Shown here one piece after another: positions 24,562 through 32,702 of a stretch of 37,516 bases of DNA; the stretch's first letter is position 1, and each line of letters starts with the position of its first letter. The translations under genes and the position numbers were made by a program. Source of the DNA: Nitrososphaerota archaeon (GTDB lineage: Archaea > Thermoproteota > Nitrososphaeria > Nitrososphaerales > Gagatemarchaeaceae); contig JACQFN010000025.1 in assembly GCA_016200045.1 (NCBI GenBank), positions 1-37,516 on the forward strand, written 5' to 3'. Under the pieces are notes generated by a model that saw nothing but the letters and a program-made list of their open reading frames with translations, did no database searches and was not told where the DNA came from.

Positions 24562-24597
24562 GGGCCCATGGTCTAGGTGCATATCCTTTGGGGATAT
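24562..24597 (+). other. tRNA-like 5' fragment followed by a small hairpin
   Basis: GGGCCCATGGTCTAG at 24562-24576 closely resembles the acceptor strand plus D-arm beginning of many archaeal tRNAs (GGGCCC, a two-base linker, GTCTAG). After this the match stops: ATATCC (24581-24586) and GGATAT (24592-24597) form a 6-bp hairpin, and no T-arm or matching 3' acceptor strand was found nearby. It could be a decayed tRNA or an attachment-site scar. The surrounding 24474-24697 holds no gene. Confidence 0.25.
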
Positions 24598-24697
24598 GGT
24601 ATGGGAATCAATGTCAGTCGTCTTTCTGTCCGGCAAGATTGCTTGGGCAGGAAAAGGGCCGGGGCGTTACGGGGGGGCTCCCCGATGCCGCTGTTAG

Positions 24698-24985
24698 TCA
24701 GTTGTTCGAAGTCAACCTATACCTGAGGAGTTCTTCGTAGACGTGGCTCCGATGTTCGATTGCCCATAGCTCAATCTCCGCAGGATTGTCTACAAACTTG
24801 TAAACTACCCTAAAGTCTCCCGCATGGATAGAATAGAGGTCTTTCAAAGCCGGGTCTTTGAGAGGATAGCCTAGGCGAGGATCTTGGCAAATCTGTTCGA
24901 TTACCTTGCCTACTTCTCTCTTGACCGAGTCTTGGAGCTTACGATAGCGTTGCTCACATCTCTTCGTAAAGAAGACCTTGTACAC
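24698..24985 (-). CDS. RelE/ParE-family toxin
   Basis: A 95-residue toxin. YKVFFTKRCEQRYRKLQDSV and KEVGKVIEQI-like helices are followed by YPLKDPALKDLYSIHAGDFR-VVYKF, the RelE fold's beta-strand arginines, and a C-terminal AIEHRSHVYEEL. Members cut ribosome-bound mRNA (RelE) or inhibit gyrase (ParE). GTG 24985 is chosen because it overlaps the antitoxin stop by one base (TAGTG), giving translational coupling; TTG 25012 would add nine residues. Encoded second, after its probable antitoxin. Confidence 0.8.
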   Translation of the reverse strand: MYKVFFTKRCEQRYRKLQDSVKREVGKVIEQICQDPRLGYPLKDPALKDLYSIHAGDFRVVYKFVDNPAEIELWAIEHRSHVYEELLRYRLTSNN

Positions 24986-25689
24986 TATCGATTGGTCTCG
25001 ACCTTCTCCCAAGGGACCAAGCGTTTTGCTTTCGAGTCTTCCCTGCTGCCGTCAATCTCTTGAAGTAACGCCGCGTCATTGAGAATCGTATTCTCCTCGA
25101 CTTCCGCCAGGTCTATCCCTTTGACTTTCAAGATTCCAGAGAACTCTTGTGTTGAGAGCGACGCAATGGTAGCTGCCTTCACCAAGGAGACCTTTCCCTT
25201 GCGGAAAAGGTTAATTGCGATTTCTAGTCTTCTCGAGTCAACCGCTGCGACCATCTCAGATTTAATGGCACTGTCGGGGTACTCGGTATACACCAGGCCG
25301 AGCAGCTCAAGGTATGATAGGTCGTTAAGCAGGGTTTTCACGTTGCTGACGACTTGACGCTCCCGTGCGTCAGCAGATATCCAAGTCGCTTCCGCCATTT
25401 TTCTTCCTTCGAGCGAAAGCTTAATCGCTCCGTCTACCATTTCCGTGAAACCAGATATGAAAAATTGATCTTGAATCTCCTCGACCACTTCACTGTAACT
25501 TCCCATGATGTAGGGTGCGTAGTCTGCGCTCTCGCCAAGCTCGGGAACGTGTTTGGAGACTACGAAGAGTTCTTTCTGGCACCAAGTTCTTCCAGGTAAG
25601 GGTTGAGCTAACTTCCCCCTTGCGTCTGGGGCGTACAGGAGCATCAAGTAGTACTTCTCGAGCGGTTCCAGCTCTTTTGGAGAGAACAT
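24985..25689 (-). CDS. Composite antitoxin: winged-helix-like domain plus UPF0175 domain
   Basis: A 234-residue protein. Residues about 5-95 (YYLMLLYAPDARG, GRTWCQKELFVVSKHVPELG, YAPYIMGSYSEVVEEI, LSLEGRKMAEA) form a winged-helix-like module seen in archaeal proteins of type II toxin-antitoxin loci. Residues about 150-200 (RRLEIAINLFRKGKVSLVKA, then ATIASLSTQEFSGILKVKGID) match the UPF0175 (COG2886) antitoxin helix-turn-helix. UPF0175 antitoxins are normally about 80-100 residues alone, so this is a longer, fused form. Stop and toxin start overlap by one base. It likely neutralises the RelE protein and represses its own promoter, which may lie at the shared box 25717-25723. Confidence 0.75.
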   Translation of the reverse strand: MFSPKELEPLEKYYLMLLYAPDARGKLAQPLPGRTWCQKELFVVSKHVPELGESADYAPYIMGSYSEVVEEIQDQFFISGFTEMVDGAIKLSLEGRKMAEATWISADARERQVVSNVKTLLNDLSYLELLGLVYTEYPDSAIKSEMVAAVDSRRLEIAINLFRKGKVSLVKAATIASLSTQEFSGILKVKGIDLAEVEENTILNDAALLQEIDGSREDSKAKRLVPWEKVETNR

Positions 25690-25716
25690 ATGAAAGTCTC
25701 AGCCTAACCGCATACG

Positions 25717-25723
25717 CTTAAAT
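25717..25723. promoter_or_regulatory. Shared TATA-like box
   Basis: CTTAAAT (plus) / ATTTAAG (minus) lies 21-27 bases before the plus start at 25744 and 28-34 bases before the minus start at 25689. It can serve both divergent genes with leaderless transcripts. Confidence 0.45.
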
Positions 25724-25743
25724 GCTCACTTCAGCTTCTTTAT

Positions 25744-26916
25744 TTGTGTTTGCCAGGCATCGGTGTAACTATTCGGGCTGAGGACCCCGAATTTCGGTCC
25801 CGAGCGGTTAATGTGAAGGTCAAAGGTAAGGAAGTTGTGACACCTATCAGGTCACTGTGTCTTATTCAGTCCAAGGCGTCTGAAGCCAGAGTTCTCAATT
25901 CGAATGACGGTGTCGTGACCATGATAGAGCTTCCCAGAGAGGTCACGAAGACCAAATTAGAGGAGATGGACGGTGACACCGAAAAGCAGGAAGAGTTCTT
26001 CCGCCAGATTCGATATCGATTCACAGACCGTCACTTGAACGAGGAAATCACAGTCTTCGCTTTAACGTACAACAATCGGCCTTCTCTCGAAGCTAAGAAC
26101 AGATCACCCACCCCAGCCGAGACAGAACTCTTGTGCTCGATTCTAGACCATCCGTATAATGACATCTGGGTGCCTCCCGTGGTCCCCAAGATATCAGGCC
26201 AAGATTACCTGCCATACCTGAAGAGTTTCTATGAACAAGCAAAGACATACTCGAACGTCGCCTCCGCAGGACTGATTCCTCACATAGCGAGGCTTGAACT
26301 CAGGCTCCTAGCAGATTTCTACATCAAAGAGGGAATCAACTACTTTGTCATGGACTTCGACGGAAAGAATCCACTAGACTTGATTGCGAACATCAGCGAA
26401 GTGAACAAGATGATCAGGCACATAGAAAAGGAGTACGGGACGCCGTGTTTTCTACATGCACTGAATGTACCCTTTACGAAATCTCACTGGAAGAATCTCG
26501 TGATTCCTGCGAAGGATATTGTTCTGTTCGAAATGGGGTTCAACTGTTTTGGTTCCTCGCACATCAGACGTCAGCTTCCCAAGGAGTTCTTGGAGAAGAT
26601 TAGTTTGCTGCCTCATCCCCACTATAGGGTTTTCAACAGAAGAGATTACGGGTATTACCGAGACGATGCCCCCGGCCTAAAAGACATGGTGGTCGAGGAA
26701 GGCAAGATGTTCATGTCGCTCGATGAGTTCACAGAGGGTCTTACGTGGACAGAAGTCAAGACGCTTGAGAAATTGTTCAATGTCGAACGGCACTGTCTCG
26801 AGGCCACAGAAATACGCCGAAACCTACTGACTGGACAGAGCCTCATGCAGTATATCAAGGGAAAAGCACTTCTGCCCCCGAAATTTGTTCGCCAAGCCTT
26901 GAGAATGGCCAGATAG
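25744..26916 (+). CDS. Predicted alpha/beta-barrel protein, possibly related to tRNA/DNA-guanine transglycosylases
   Basis: A 390-residue cytoplasmic protein of no confidently recognised family. The first 40 residues (RSRAVNVKVKGKEVVTPIRS) resemble the start of tRNA-guanine transglycosylases, where a strand reading GK.(V/I).TP opens the barrel. Later strand-helix units (YFVMDFDGKNPLDL, PCFLHALNVPF, KDIVLFEMGFNCFGSSH) suit a TIM barrel. The family's zinc site (CxCxxC...H) is not seen. A link to DpdA-type DNA transglycosylases is therefore only a suggestion; an unrelated barrel is possible. It begins at TTG 25744 (TTG 25750 alternative), divergent from the toxin-antitoxin pair, in an island of DNA enzymes. 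Confidence 0.45.
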   Translation: MCLPGIGVTIRAEDPEFRSRAVNVKVKGKEVVTPIRSLCLIQSKASEARVLNSNDGVVTMIELPREVTKTKLEEMDGDTEKQEEFFRQIRYRFTDRHLNEEITVFALTYNNRPSLEAKNRSPTPAETELLCSILDHPYNDIWVPPVVPKISGQDYLPYLKSFYEQAKTYSNVASAGLIPHIARLELRLLADFYIKEGINYFVMDFDGKNPLDLIANISEVNKMIRHIEKEYGTPCFLHALNVPFTKSHWKNLVIPAKDIVLFEMGFNCFGSSHIRRQLPKEFLEKISLLPHPHYRVFNRRDYGYYRDDAPGLKDMVVEEGKMFMSLDEFTEGLTWTEVKTLEKLFNVERHCLEATEIRRNLLTGQSLMQYIKGKALLPPKFVRQALRMAR

Positions 26917-26993
26917 TGGGTCAGTCCCATTCTTAGGTCACAATCAGAATTTTTCAATTCTGCATGAGTAGCGGTGGTCCTGGCGACCGGGAC

Positions 26994-28388
26994 TTATTCC
27001 ATGCTCAGCTGCGGCATCTCGATTGGTTTGTCGACTAAAGAACTGAACATGTCAGCATGTTGCGTATGAATTGGGATGATCTTGCCAGAATTGCTCTCTC
27101 CCATGATTCTGGCTAGGTCGGCCTGAGGAGCATGCCCTGAGGCATGAAAGTGATGGTATCCCATCCGAAAGTGGTCCAGCCACGCCTTCAGTCTCTTCAT
27201 GTCGAATTCCTGCTCTTCATTGATGACCTCCGACGCAGACTTGATGTAGATACTGCCCTCGGTTGGTTTTAAGTCTATCAGCTCCGTAACATCATAGTAG
27301 CCCATTGCCGCAATTATCTCATTCTGATGAGCAGATACGTAGTCAGGCCGGACTGTGTTTTGTCTATTCAAGAACTCTCTCTCCCACCAATAATAGTCTC
27401 TATCAGAGAACGTTCCCGATCCTCGTTTCTCTTCGTAGAGAATCATGCTTTCGTCATCGAGACTTGGAAGGCTTGGAATCAACGTCTTCAACTTCCTAAT
27501 GTAGTATGCATCCTTGAATGCAATCAGTAATCTTCTGCCGGAGTTCTTGGCCAATTCGAGAAATGTCATGAAGCGGGTCGTGTCCTTAAAGGCGAAATCG
27601 GCCATAACTAGACCTCTGGCCTTGGTTATTTCCTGGCCACTCCCGTCTCTGACGTATTGTTCGTTATTCCGGTCTGTCTCATCAATCCTAGTCCCTTCAC
27701 ACAGGAAAATGTCTGGCTTTGCTTGCTTGAGCCTCTCCAGGAATTGCTCGGTGAGGTAACCTTCGGTACCATGCATTCGAAGGTCCCCACTGTAGGCAAT
27801 CGTCTGATCCGAGCCATGAATTAGAAGTGCAGAAGCGCCGGGAACACTATGGTCGACAGGGATCATCTCGATTTCAAGCCCACCTATCTTAAACCTCCCT
27901 TCGACTATCCTGAACTCCCTGGGAATAGGCTTGTCCTTGTAATTCAGAAGAGGCCTTCGTTTGTAGTTAATTATCTCATACTCTAGCCTCCTCGGCGCCG
28001 TCTCGTGAATTGCTTGGAGAATGGAGTGTGTAATCGCATTACAATAGACGGGAATCCTTTCGTCTAGAAAGGAAACATGCGCTGCGTGGTCTAGGTGGGC
28101 GTGAGAAAGTATCACAGCATCTACTTCGACATCTTCGTGCTTTTCCAGCCCGGCAAACTCAAGCAAATCCCTTCTGTAGATACCCTTGATTTTCGGAAGT
28201 AAACCAATCTCAATGAAGTCTGTTATTCCATTTGCGGTGCGTGGCTGAATGAACTCTTCGAAGTATTGTGCATGGACAGCGAAGTTCATCCCGAAATCTA
28301 AGAATATCCGGGCGTCTGCCTTCCTGTCTGTTACTAGGATCTTATTTCCTCCAATCTGATTGACCCCGCCGTAGAATCTGAGGTCCAT
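26994..28388 (-). CDS. Metallo-beta-lactamase-fold nuclease, RNase J-like
   Basis: A 464-residue enzyme. The N-terminus FYGGVNQIGGNKILV and the metal-binding HAHLDH (His96, His98, Asp100, His101) are followed by MIPVDHSVPGA (metal His), AYSGDLRMHG (metal Asp) and, near the end, HASGHAPQADLARIM...IIPIHTQHADMF. This last part is the RMMBL motif of RNase J/CPSF-like beta-CASP nucleases. The central region (about 215-390) occupies the beta-CASP place. The family degrades RNA from the 5' end or cuts RNA/DNA. It is encoded among defence-type genes rather than with translation genes. SD-like GAGGTG precedes the ATG. It is divergent from the resolvase-like pair. Confidence 0.75.
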   Translation of the reverse strand: MDLRFYGGVNQIGGNKILVTDRKADARIFLDFGMNFAVHAQYFEEFIQPRTANGITDFIEIGLLPKIKGIYRRDLLEFAGLEKHEDVEVDAVILSHAHLDHAAHVSFLDERIPVYCNAITHSILQAIHETAPRRLEYEIINYKRRPLLNYKDKPIPREFRIVEGRFKIGGLEIEMIPVDHSVPGASALLIHGSDQTIAYSGDLRMHGTEGYLTEQFLERLKQAKPDIFLCEGTRIDETDRNNEQYVRDGSGQEITKARGLVMADFAFKDTTRFMTFLELAKNSGRRLLIAFKDAYYIRKLKTLIPSLPSLDDESMILYEEKRGSGTFSDRDYYWWEREFLNRQNTVRPDYVSAHQNEIIAAMGYYDVTELIDLKPTEGSIYIKSASEVINEEQEFDMKRLKAWLDHFRMGYHHFHASGHAPQADLARIMGESNSGKIIPIHTQHADMFSSLVDKPIEMPQLSME

Positions 28389-28402
28389 CCAGGCACCTCA
28401 AC

Positions 28403-28410
28403 TATAAATA
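28403..28410 (+). promoter_or_regulatory. TATA box before the resolvase-like gene pair
   Basis: TATAAATA lies 34-41 bases upstream of TTG 28444, predicting a transcript start near 28434 and a short leader. The same 55-base gap also carries the promoter of the divergent MBL gene (minus-strand CTTAATTC near 28413-28420). Confidence 0.5.
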
Positions 28411-28443
28411 TCGAATTAAGGCTTCCATGGTTGGCGAGTTTCC

Positions 28444-28944
28444 TTGGGCAAACCGATTCCGAAGGAAATTCATTCGGTTCTCGGTCAGTTGGCTTCCGAC
28501 AAGAGAATACTCGGCGAATGTCCAACATGTAACGAAAGCCACCCACTATCAGACTGGAGTCTATTCTACAAGGATGATTTCCCCGCAGGCAGTAAGGAGC
28601 TAATCGATGCGATACTCGCCAGGCCAGCAGATGCCAAAGTCGAATATGACAAACTCAGGAAGAAGTTCACGACTCTGGCTGCTCAGCGATCAATAGTGGT
28701 AAATGTCGGTAAGATTGTCGAAGAGATTGCTCCTAGTCTTTCGACTTTCCCCTACAAAGGGGCAGATTGCAGGAGCTTGCTAGACCCTATCGATTACGTT
28801 GTTTTCGAAGGGCTGTCCGAACAGAATAAGGTGACCAACATACATTTCCTAGACGTGAAGACTGGAGCTAGCAAGTTGAATGACCACCAAAAACAGGTGA
28901 AAGATGCGATTGAGAAACAGCATGTCGAATTCGAATTTTATTGA
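28444..28944 (+). CDS. Holliday junction resolvase-like endonuclease (Endonuc_Holl family), active-site intact
   Basis: A 166-residue protein. C26-P-T-C29 near the N-terminus is half of a possible zinc knuckle. The C-terminal part is the nuclease core: IVEEIAPSL, YKGADCRSLLDPIDYVVFEG with Asp117, and IHFLDVKTG with Asp137-x-Lys139. Together these make the PD-(D/E)XK set of the family annotated as endonucleases distantly related to archaeal Holliday junction resolvases. The coiled region between is short. TTG 28444 is the start. The stop is three bases before the next, paralogous gene. Cleavage of branched or foreign DNA is plausible but not shown. Confidence 0.65.
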   Translation: MGKPIPKEIHSVLGQLASDKRILGECPTCNESHPLSDWSLFYKDDFPAGSKELIDAILARPADAKVEYDKLRKKFTTLAAQRSIVVNVGKIVEEIAPSLSTFPYKGADCRSLLDPIDYVVFEGLSEQNKVTNIHFLDVKTGASKLNDHQKQVKDAIEKQHVEFEFY

Positions 28945-28947
28945 GGA

Positions 28948-29472
28948 ATGAGATTGGAGACCTCATTCGACGTCTTCTTCAAGGAGCAAAGGCACATATT
29001 CGGAGTGTGCCCAAACCCTGAATGTAGAGAGGTCTCTCGTCTTGCTGACATCAGGGTATCCTACCGGGCCAAGTACGTCCAGGACTGGTTAGACCGAGTC
29101 GAAGACCAGATGGCCAGTTGGGAGGACAAGCAAGAGGGATTGGAAGAGAAGCAGAAAGAACTGAAAGCGAAGTACATCGAAAAGGCTCGGAAAACGGTTC
29201 TTCCGCAGAAGTTGCGAACAATCTCTTCGCTATTCCAGAAACGTCTGGTGCAGCCTGAGGATATCAAAGTGGTTTCGCACCCCTTGGACTTCATAGCGTT
29301 CGACGGCCTCATCACGAATGAAGACCTTCAGAGGGTCGTCCTTTTGGATAGCGAAAGTAGTAAGAAATTCAGAAGTGGAATCCAGAATAGCATAAGGACG
29401 ACCGTAGAAAATGGGAAGTACGACTGGCACATAGCTAGAGTGGATGAGGAAGGCAAGGTAACCTTGGAGTAA
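28948..29472 (+). CDS. Paralogous resolvase-like protein with degenerate active site
   Basis: A 174-residue protein with the same plan as its upstream neighbour: a CPNPEC (C21, C26) cysteine pair, a longer coiled coil (about 45-85, DKQEGLEEKQKELKAKYIEK), and a core reading SHPLDFIAFDG with Asp114. Where the neighbour has DVKTG this one has DSES (Asp134, Glu136), so the catalytic Lys is lost. It is probably a non-catalytic partner that could heterodimerise with the active paralog. It starts 3 bases after the neighbour's stop, so the two are co-translated. Confidence 0.6.
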   Translation: MRLETSFDVFFKEQRHIFGVCPNPECREVSRLADIRVSYRAKYVQDWLDRVEDQMASWEDKQEGLEEKQKELKAKYIEKARKTVLPQKLRTISSLFQKRLVQPEDIKVVSHPLDFIAFDGLITNEDLQRVVLLDSESSKKFRSGIQNSIRTTVENGKYDWHIARVDEEGKVTLE

Positions 29473-29488
29473 GGAAGGGGGTTTTTCA

Positions 29489-29504
29489 GCACAATGAATT
29501 GTGC
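29489..29504. repeat. Perfect palindrome in an otherwise gene-free gap
   Basis: GCACAAT-GA-ATTGTGC is a 7-bp perfect inverted repeat with a 2-base centre, 17 bases after the resolvase-like pair. With a T-run (GTTTTT, 29481-29486) just before it, it may act as a terminator on the minus strand or as a protein-binding site. The gap 29473-29693 contains an open plus frame (ATG 29538 to 29753) with GC-rich codons but no motif, which runs into the 3' end of the methylase gene; it may be a remnant and is not called. Confidence 0.35.
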
Positions 29505-29693
29505 GGTAGTCCCTGCGCCCGCATCCTCGCTGTAGTCATGGAGATTCCCTGTCCGGCCCGCTCCAAGGACGAGCTGACGTCAAACCACTTCAAGCAGGTA
29601 GAGCCGTATAGGCCATCAGAAGGCCATGCCTCGGTAGTTGCCCCGAAGTGCTTCTATGACCCTATGAGTTCCAAATCCATTCTTGTTAGGCTC

Positions 29694-32600
29694 TTACATA
29701 TTTTCAACCGAACTCTCCCCCTCGTTCTGAGTGCTGGTTCCCATTGTCTTTGACAGAGTGTCAATGGCGGAATAAGCTCCCTTCTGGAAGAGGGTGACCA
29801 TTCGGTGGCGTTCTTCTTGGTTTGAGATTCCAAGTATCTTCAACAGCCCATCGTCTAGTTCTTTCCTGAAACTGCTTGGGTTGGCTAGTTGTTCGACGAG
29901 TGAAGGTACCTCGATCTTGCTCACCTTCTTCCAGAGGTTCTCGATTGCTTCGTTGTCCTCTTTGCTGAGGTTGGAAACATCTGGTACTGGGCATTTGTCC
30001 ATCGCATATTCCTCAAGGTCCATGTACGTTCCTCTGGTGATTCGTGCCCGTCCTAGGTACGAGAGAATGAATGGCGACGAATTGAACCACATGCAAAGCA
30101 GTTTTTCTTGAACCGGATGTGATATTCCAGTGAAATACTTTCCCTTAATGACCACGAAGGCAGGTTTCTCGTGGCGAACACAGATGAGGGTGGTTCCTTT
30201 TGCGGCCCAGTCCACACGCCACATCATTGACAACCTAGAAGAACCACGCAATACCAATTCGTCCCACTCAGACCGGAGCTTTCTCAGGGTCCTATTGCCT
30301 ACTTCCCTGCCGTAGTAGGATAAGACTAGACCGGCAATCTCAGGTGTAATCTTGGTTACGCAGTAATCTGAATAGCCAGTTACGTCAAGTGACTTCAGAT
30401 ACGAAAATCGTCTTATCGCTGGAACCGTTATTGAAGTTGGTATTTCATATTTGGACCCAGAGATTCGATCTTGTGCTGTAACTTTCTTGGAGTCGATATG
30501 GTCGACAAACAACCTGTCAGTCTTTTGACGAAGTGACCTTTCTTTGGTGTTGGATATGACAAGCGCCTTTGGCCCATAACTGGAAAAGTTTCTTCCACTG
30601 AAGACGCACTCAGTTGCTTCGATTCCTGCTTTTGAGGTTAGTTCACCGAAGCCGATGAGAGGGATTGCTGATTTCTTGACAAGTTCTCCGAGCTCAGCAT
30701 TGCCTAGAGCGTAATCTTCGAGGAGACTCAGATATAGTCCTGACAATGTACGGTTGTCAGGTGACAAGTCTTCTTGAGCAAAAGTGCGGCGAATTGAAAA
30801 GCTGTCTTCGCCATCTACCCGGTGCTCGATTTGACCTACCAGTTTGCCTACTTTTTCTTCTGTCCAGCCATCAGGTGGTAATCGAGTTCCAACAATCATG
30901 AATTCATGGCTTGGGACTGGAGTCTCCTTCTTAGCGACCAGTAGACATTCGGTCAGGCTTGTATCTTCGCTGTATGCAGGCCTCCCTAGACCTACAAAAA
31001 TCGCTTCTACCGAATACTGACTCAGAAAATAGTGTATGAATGGATGAAATGACTTTGCTGTGAATGTAGTCAGCGGTAGAACTGCACCAATCCGTCCGCC
31101 GGATTTCAGAAAGGTGTCCGCTAGAAAGAGAAAGAATAGCTGTTGGCTCGGTTTGAAAAAGATTAGAGGCTTGTACTTTGGCCTTCGTGAGAATCTATCG
31201 CTTAACGCATCCCTGTACTTGGGGTCCATGTTATCCCAAGAAGTAAATGGTGGATTCATCATGACAATGTCTACCGCGCTCACGACGAATTGTTTTGCCT
31301 CAGACCGACCCATTCTTACCGTTCTTGTTCTTCTTGGAATCTCTAGGTTCTCGAAATCCGTCTCCAAGGTAGTCTGCTGAAATTCGGAGGGCAAGGCTTC
31401 GCCGGTAGTCGGCACGATCGAGCCAGGGCGAAGAAGGGTGGAGTCAATCGTGCCTATTCTGACGTGTTCTGTTTCCATAAGGGGTTGCTGGATGGCGAGA
31501 TTCACTGCAGCTAGATGTCCGGAAAACGCCATTGCGTCGATTCCGGTGATTTGTTCTTCGACAAATCTCCGGTGAAGTTCGAATTGATTTCCCCGAGCGA
31601 GCGCCAATTTGCGCTTGTAGGACGCAACCAAGAGTGTTCCGCTTCCGCATGCTGGATCCATCACCAAGTCGTCAGCGTCAAGGACGGTACAACCAGCGAG
31701 TAATGCAGCTGCATTCGGGTTTGTAAAGTGTGCACCGAGGGGTTTCCGGATTTCGAGAGGTATCAAGGTTTGGAATACCTGCCCCGCCAGGTCAATCGAC
31801 TTCAGCTTGGGTGACAGGGACATTGTAGCAGTGACAACATCCCTGCAAGCCAGCCTTGACTTTTGACCTTTGAATAGCTGTGAGACCTTTATTCCGTAAA
31901 TAGGCTCGTAGTCTTGCTCTCGCACTTTGTCGAAGTATGTCTGTAATTTTTCAGGCGATCCTGCGTCCACAAGATTGAGACTCGGATACCTTCCGTCGCC
32001 TCTTTTTTGAGATTCACGGGAAAGCAGTGAGTAGAATAGGATTTGGTTGATGAAGAGAAAGGCAGCACCTAGTCTCAGGATTCTAGGCCTTTGTTCCTTG
32101 CGAATTCGAGTCGCTAGCACGGACCTGAAGAAATGATGTCCGCCAAATTCCTTCTCAAGTTCCTGCTGTGGTACGCCTCTCAGAGTGTCTCCCAGGTTTA
32201 GTGCTCCTGCTCTCAAGAGTCTCTTTGCTTCGACTTGCGTCGGTTCCGCCCTTTTCTGAACTTCGTCGAATTCGCCTCGCAGGGCCTTCGAAATGTCCGT
32301 GACCAATTCTTCGAAGGAGTCCAGCATTCTTGGAATCTCGTCATGGAGAGTTGTCCGAGCAAGTATGTGCAGGATGAATTTGCTTTCGCCCTTTCCGGGG
32401 TAGACTACTGCGAAAACTTCGCCCAATTCCTTCCCCGTCAATTCTTCTGTAAGGGCGATTTGCTGGGAATACTCTTGAGCAGTGACTAATGCAGCAATTT
32501 CTTGCCTGAATCCGAGTTTGGCGCTCCCGATGTGTATTGTTCCGTCATAGACGGCGATGTCTGGTTTCTTAATCCTTGGATTGCCGCCTACCGTTAGGTG

Positions 32601-32702
32601 GAATACAGGGCTTGGACCTTCAGCGTTGAACCCTTTCTCGCGCAAGGCAGCAGCAAGGCGTCCCGTCCAAGGGTCTTCAGGTCGGGCGTGTGCACCTGAC
32701 AA
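29694..32702 (-). CDS. DNA N6-adenine methyltransferase with nuclease-like N-terminus (type I/IIG-like)
   Basis: A 1002-residue protein. Residues about 330-490 hold the methyltransferase: GAHFTNPNAAALLAG, motif I DPACGSGTLL (349-358), and motif IV MMNPPF (481-486), the N/D-P-P-Y/F of N6-adenine enzymes. The N-terminal ~65 residues look like a PD-(D/E)XK module (KKPDIAVYDGTIHIGSAKLG, Asp48 and Lys62), but Ser replaces the usual Glu before x-Lys, so cleavage may be lost or the site unusual. Residues about 600-1000 are probably the target-recognition and helical region. No separate restriction or specificity subunit is next to it. It starts at TTG 32702, with a TATA-like box (32740-32747) about 38-45 bases upstream. 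Confidence 0.85.
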   Translation of the reverse strand: MSGAHARPEDPWTGRLAAALREKGFNAEGPSPVFHLTVGGNPRIKKPDIAVYDGTIHIGSAKLGFRQEIAALVTAQEYSQQIALTEELTGKELGEVFAVVYPGKGESKFILHILARTTLHDEIPRMLDSFEELVTDISKALRGEFDEVQKRAEPTQVEAKRLLRAGALNLGDTLRGVPQQELEKEFGGHHFFRSVLATRIRKEQRPRILRLGAAFLFINQILFYSLLSRESQKRGDGRYPSLNLVDAGSPEKLQTYFDKVREQDYEPIYGIKVSQLFKGQKSRLACRDVVTATMSLSPKLKSIDLAGQVFQTLIPLEIRKPLGAHFTNPNAAALLAGCTVLDADDLVMDPACGSGTLLVASYKRKLALARGNQFELHRRFVEEQITGIDAMAFSGHLAAVNLAIQQPLMETEHVRIGTIDSTLLRPGSIVPTTGEALPSEFQQTTLETDFENLEIPRRTRTVRMGRSEAKQFVVSAVDIVMMNPPFTSWDNMDPKYRDALSDRFSRRPKYKPLIFFKPSQQLFFLFLADTFLKSGGRIGAVLPLTTFTAKSFHPFIHYFLSQYSVEAIFVGLGRPAYSEDTSLTECLLVAKKETPVPSHEFMIVGTRLPPDGWTEEKVGKLVGQIEHRVDGEDSFSIRRTFAQEDLSPDNRTLSGLYLSLLEDYALGNAELGELVKKSAIPLIGFGELTSKAGIEATECVFSGRNFSSYGPKALVISNTKERSLRQKTDRLFVDHIDSKKVTAQDRISGSKYEIPTSITVPAIRRFSYLKSLDVTGYSDYCVTKITPEIAGLVLSYYGREVGNRTLRKLRSEWDELVLRGSSRLSMMWRVDWAAKGTTLICVRHEKPAFVVIKGKYFTGISHPVQEKLLCMWFNSSPFILSYLGRARITRGTYMDLEEYAMDKCPVPDVSNLSKEDNEAIENLWKKVSKIEVPSLVEQLANPSSFRKELDDGLLKILGISNQEERHRMVTLFQKGAYSAIDTLSKTMGTSTQNEGESSVENM

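Noticed and set aside
24640-24690. G-rich stretch GGGCCGGGG...GGGGGGGCTCCCC as an RNA gene
   Set aside because: Only a weak GGGG/CCCC pairing; no recognisable RNA family or promoter.
29538-29753. Plus-strand frame beginning MEIPCPARSKDEL
   Set aside because: GC-rich codons hint at a gene remnant, but it runs into the end of the methylase gene and has no motif or homolog that I recognise.
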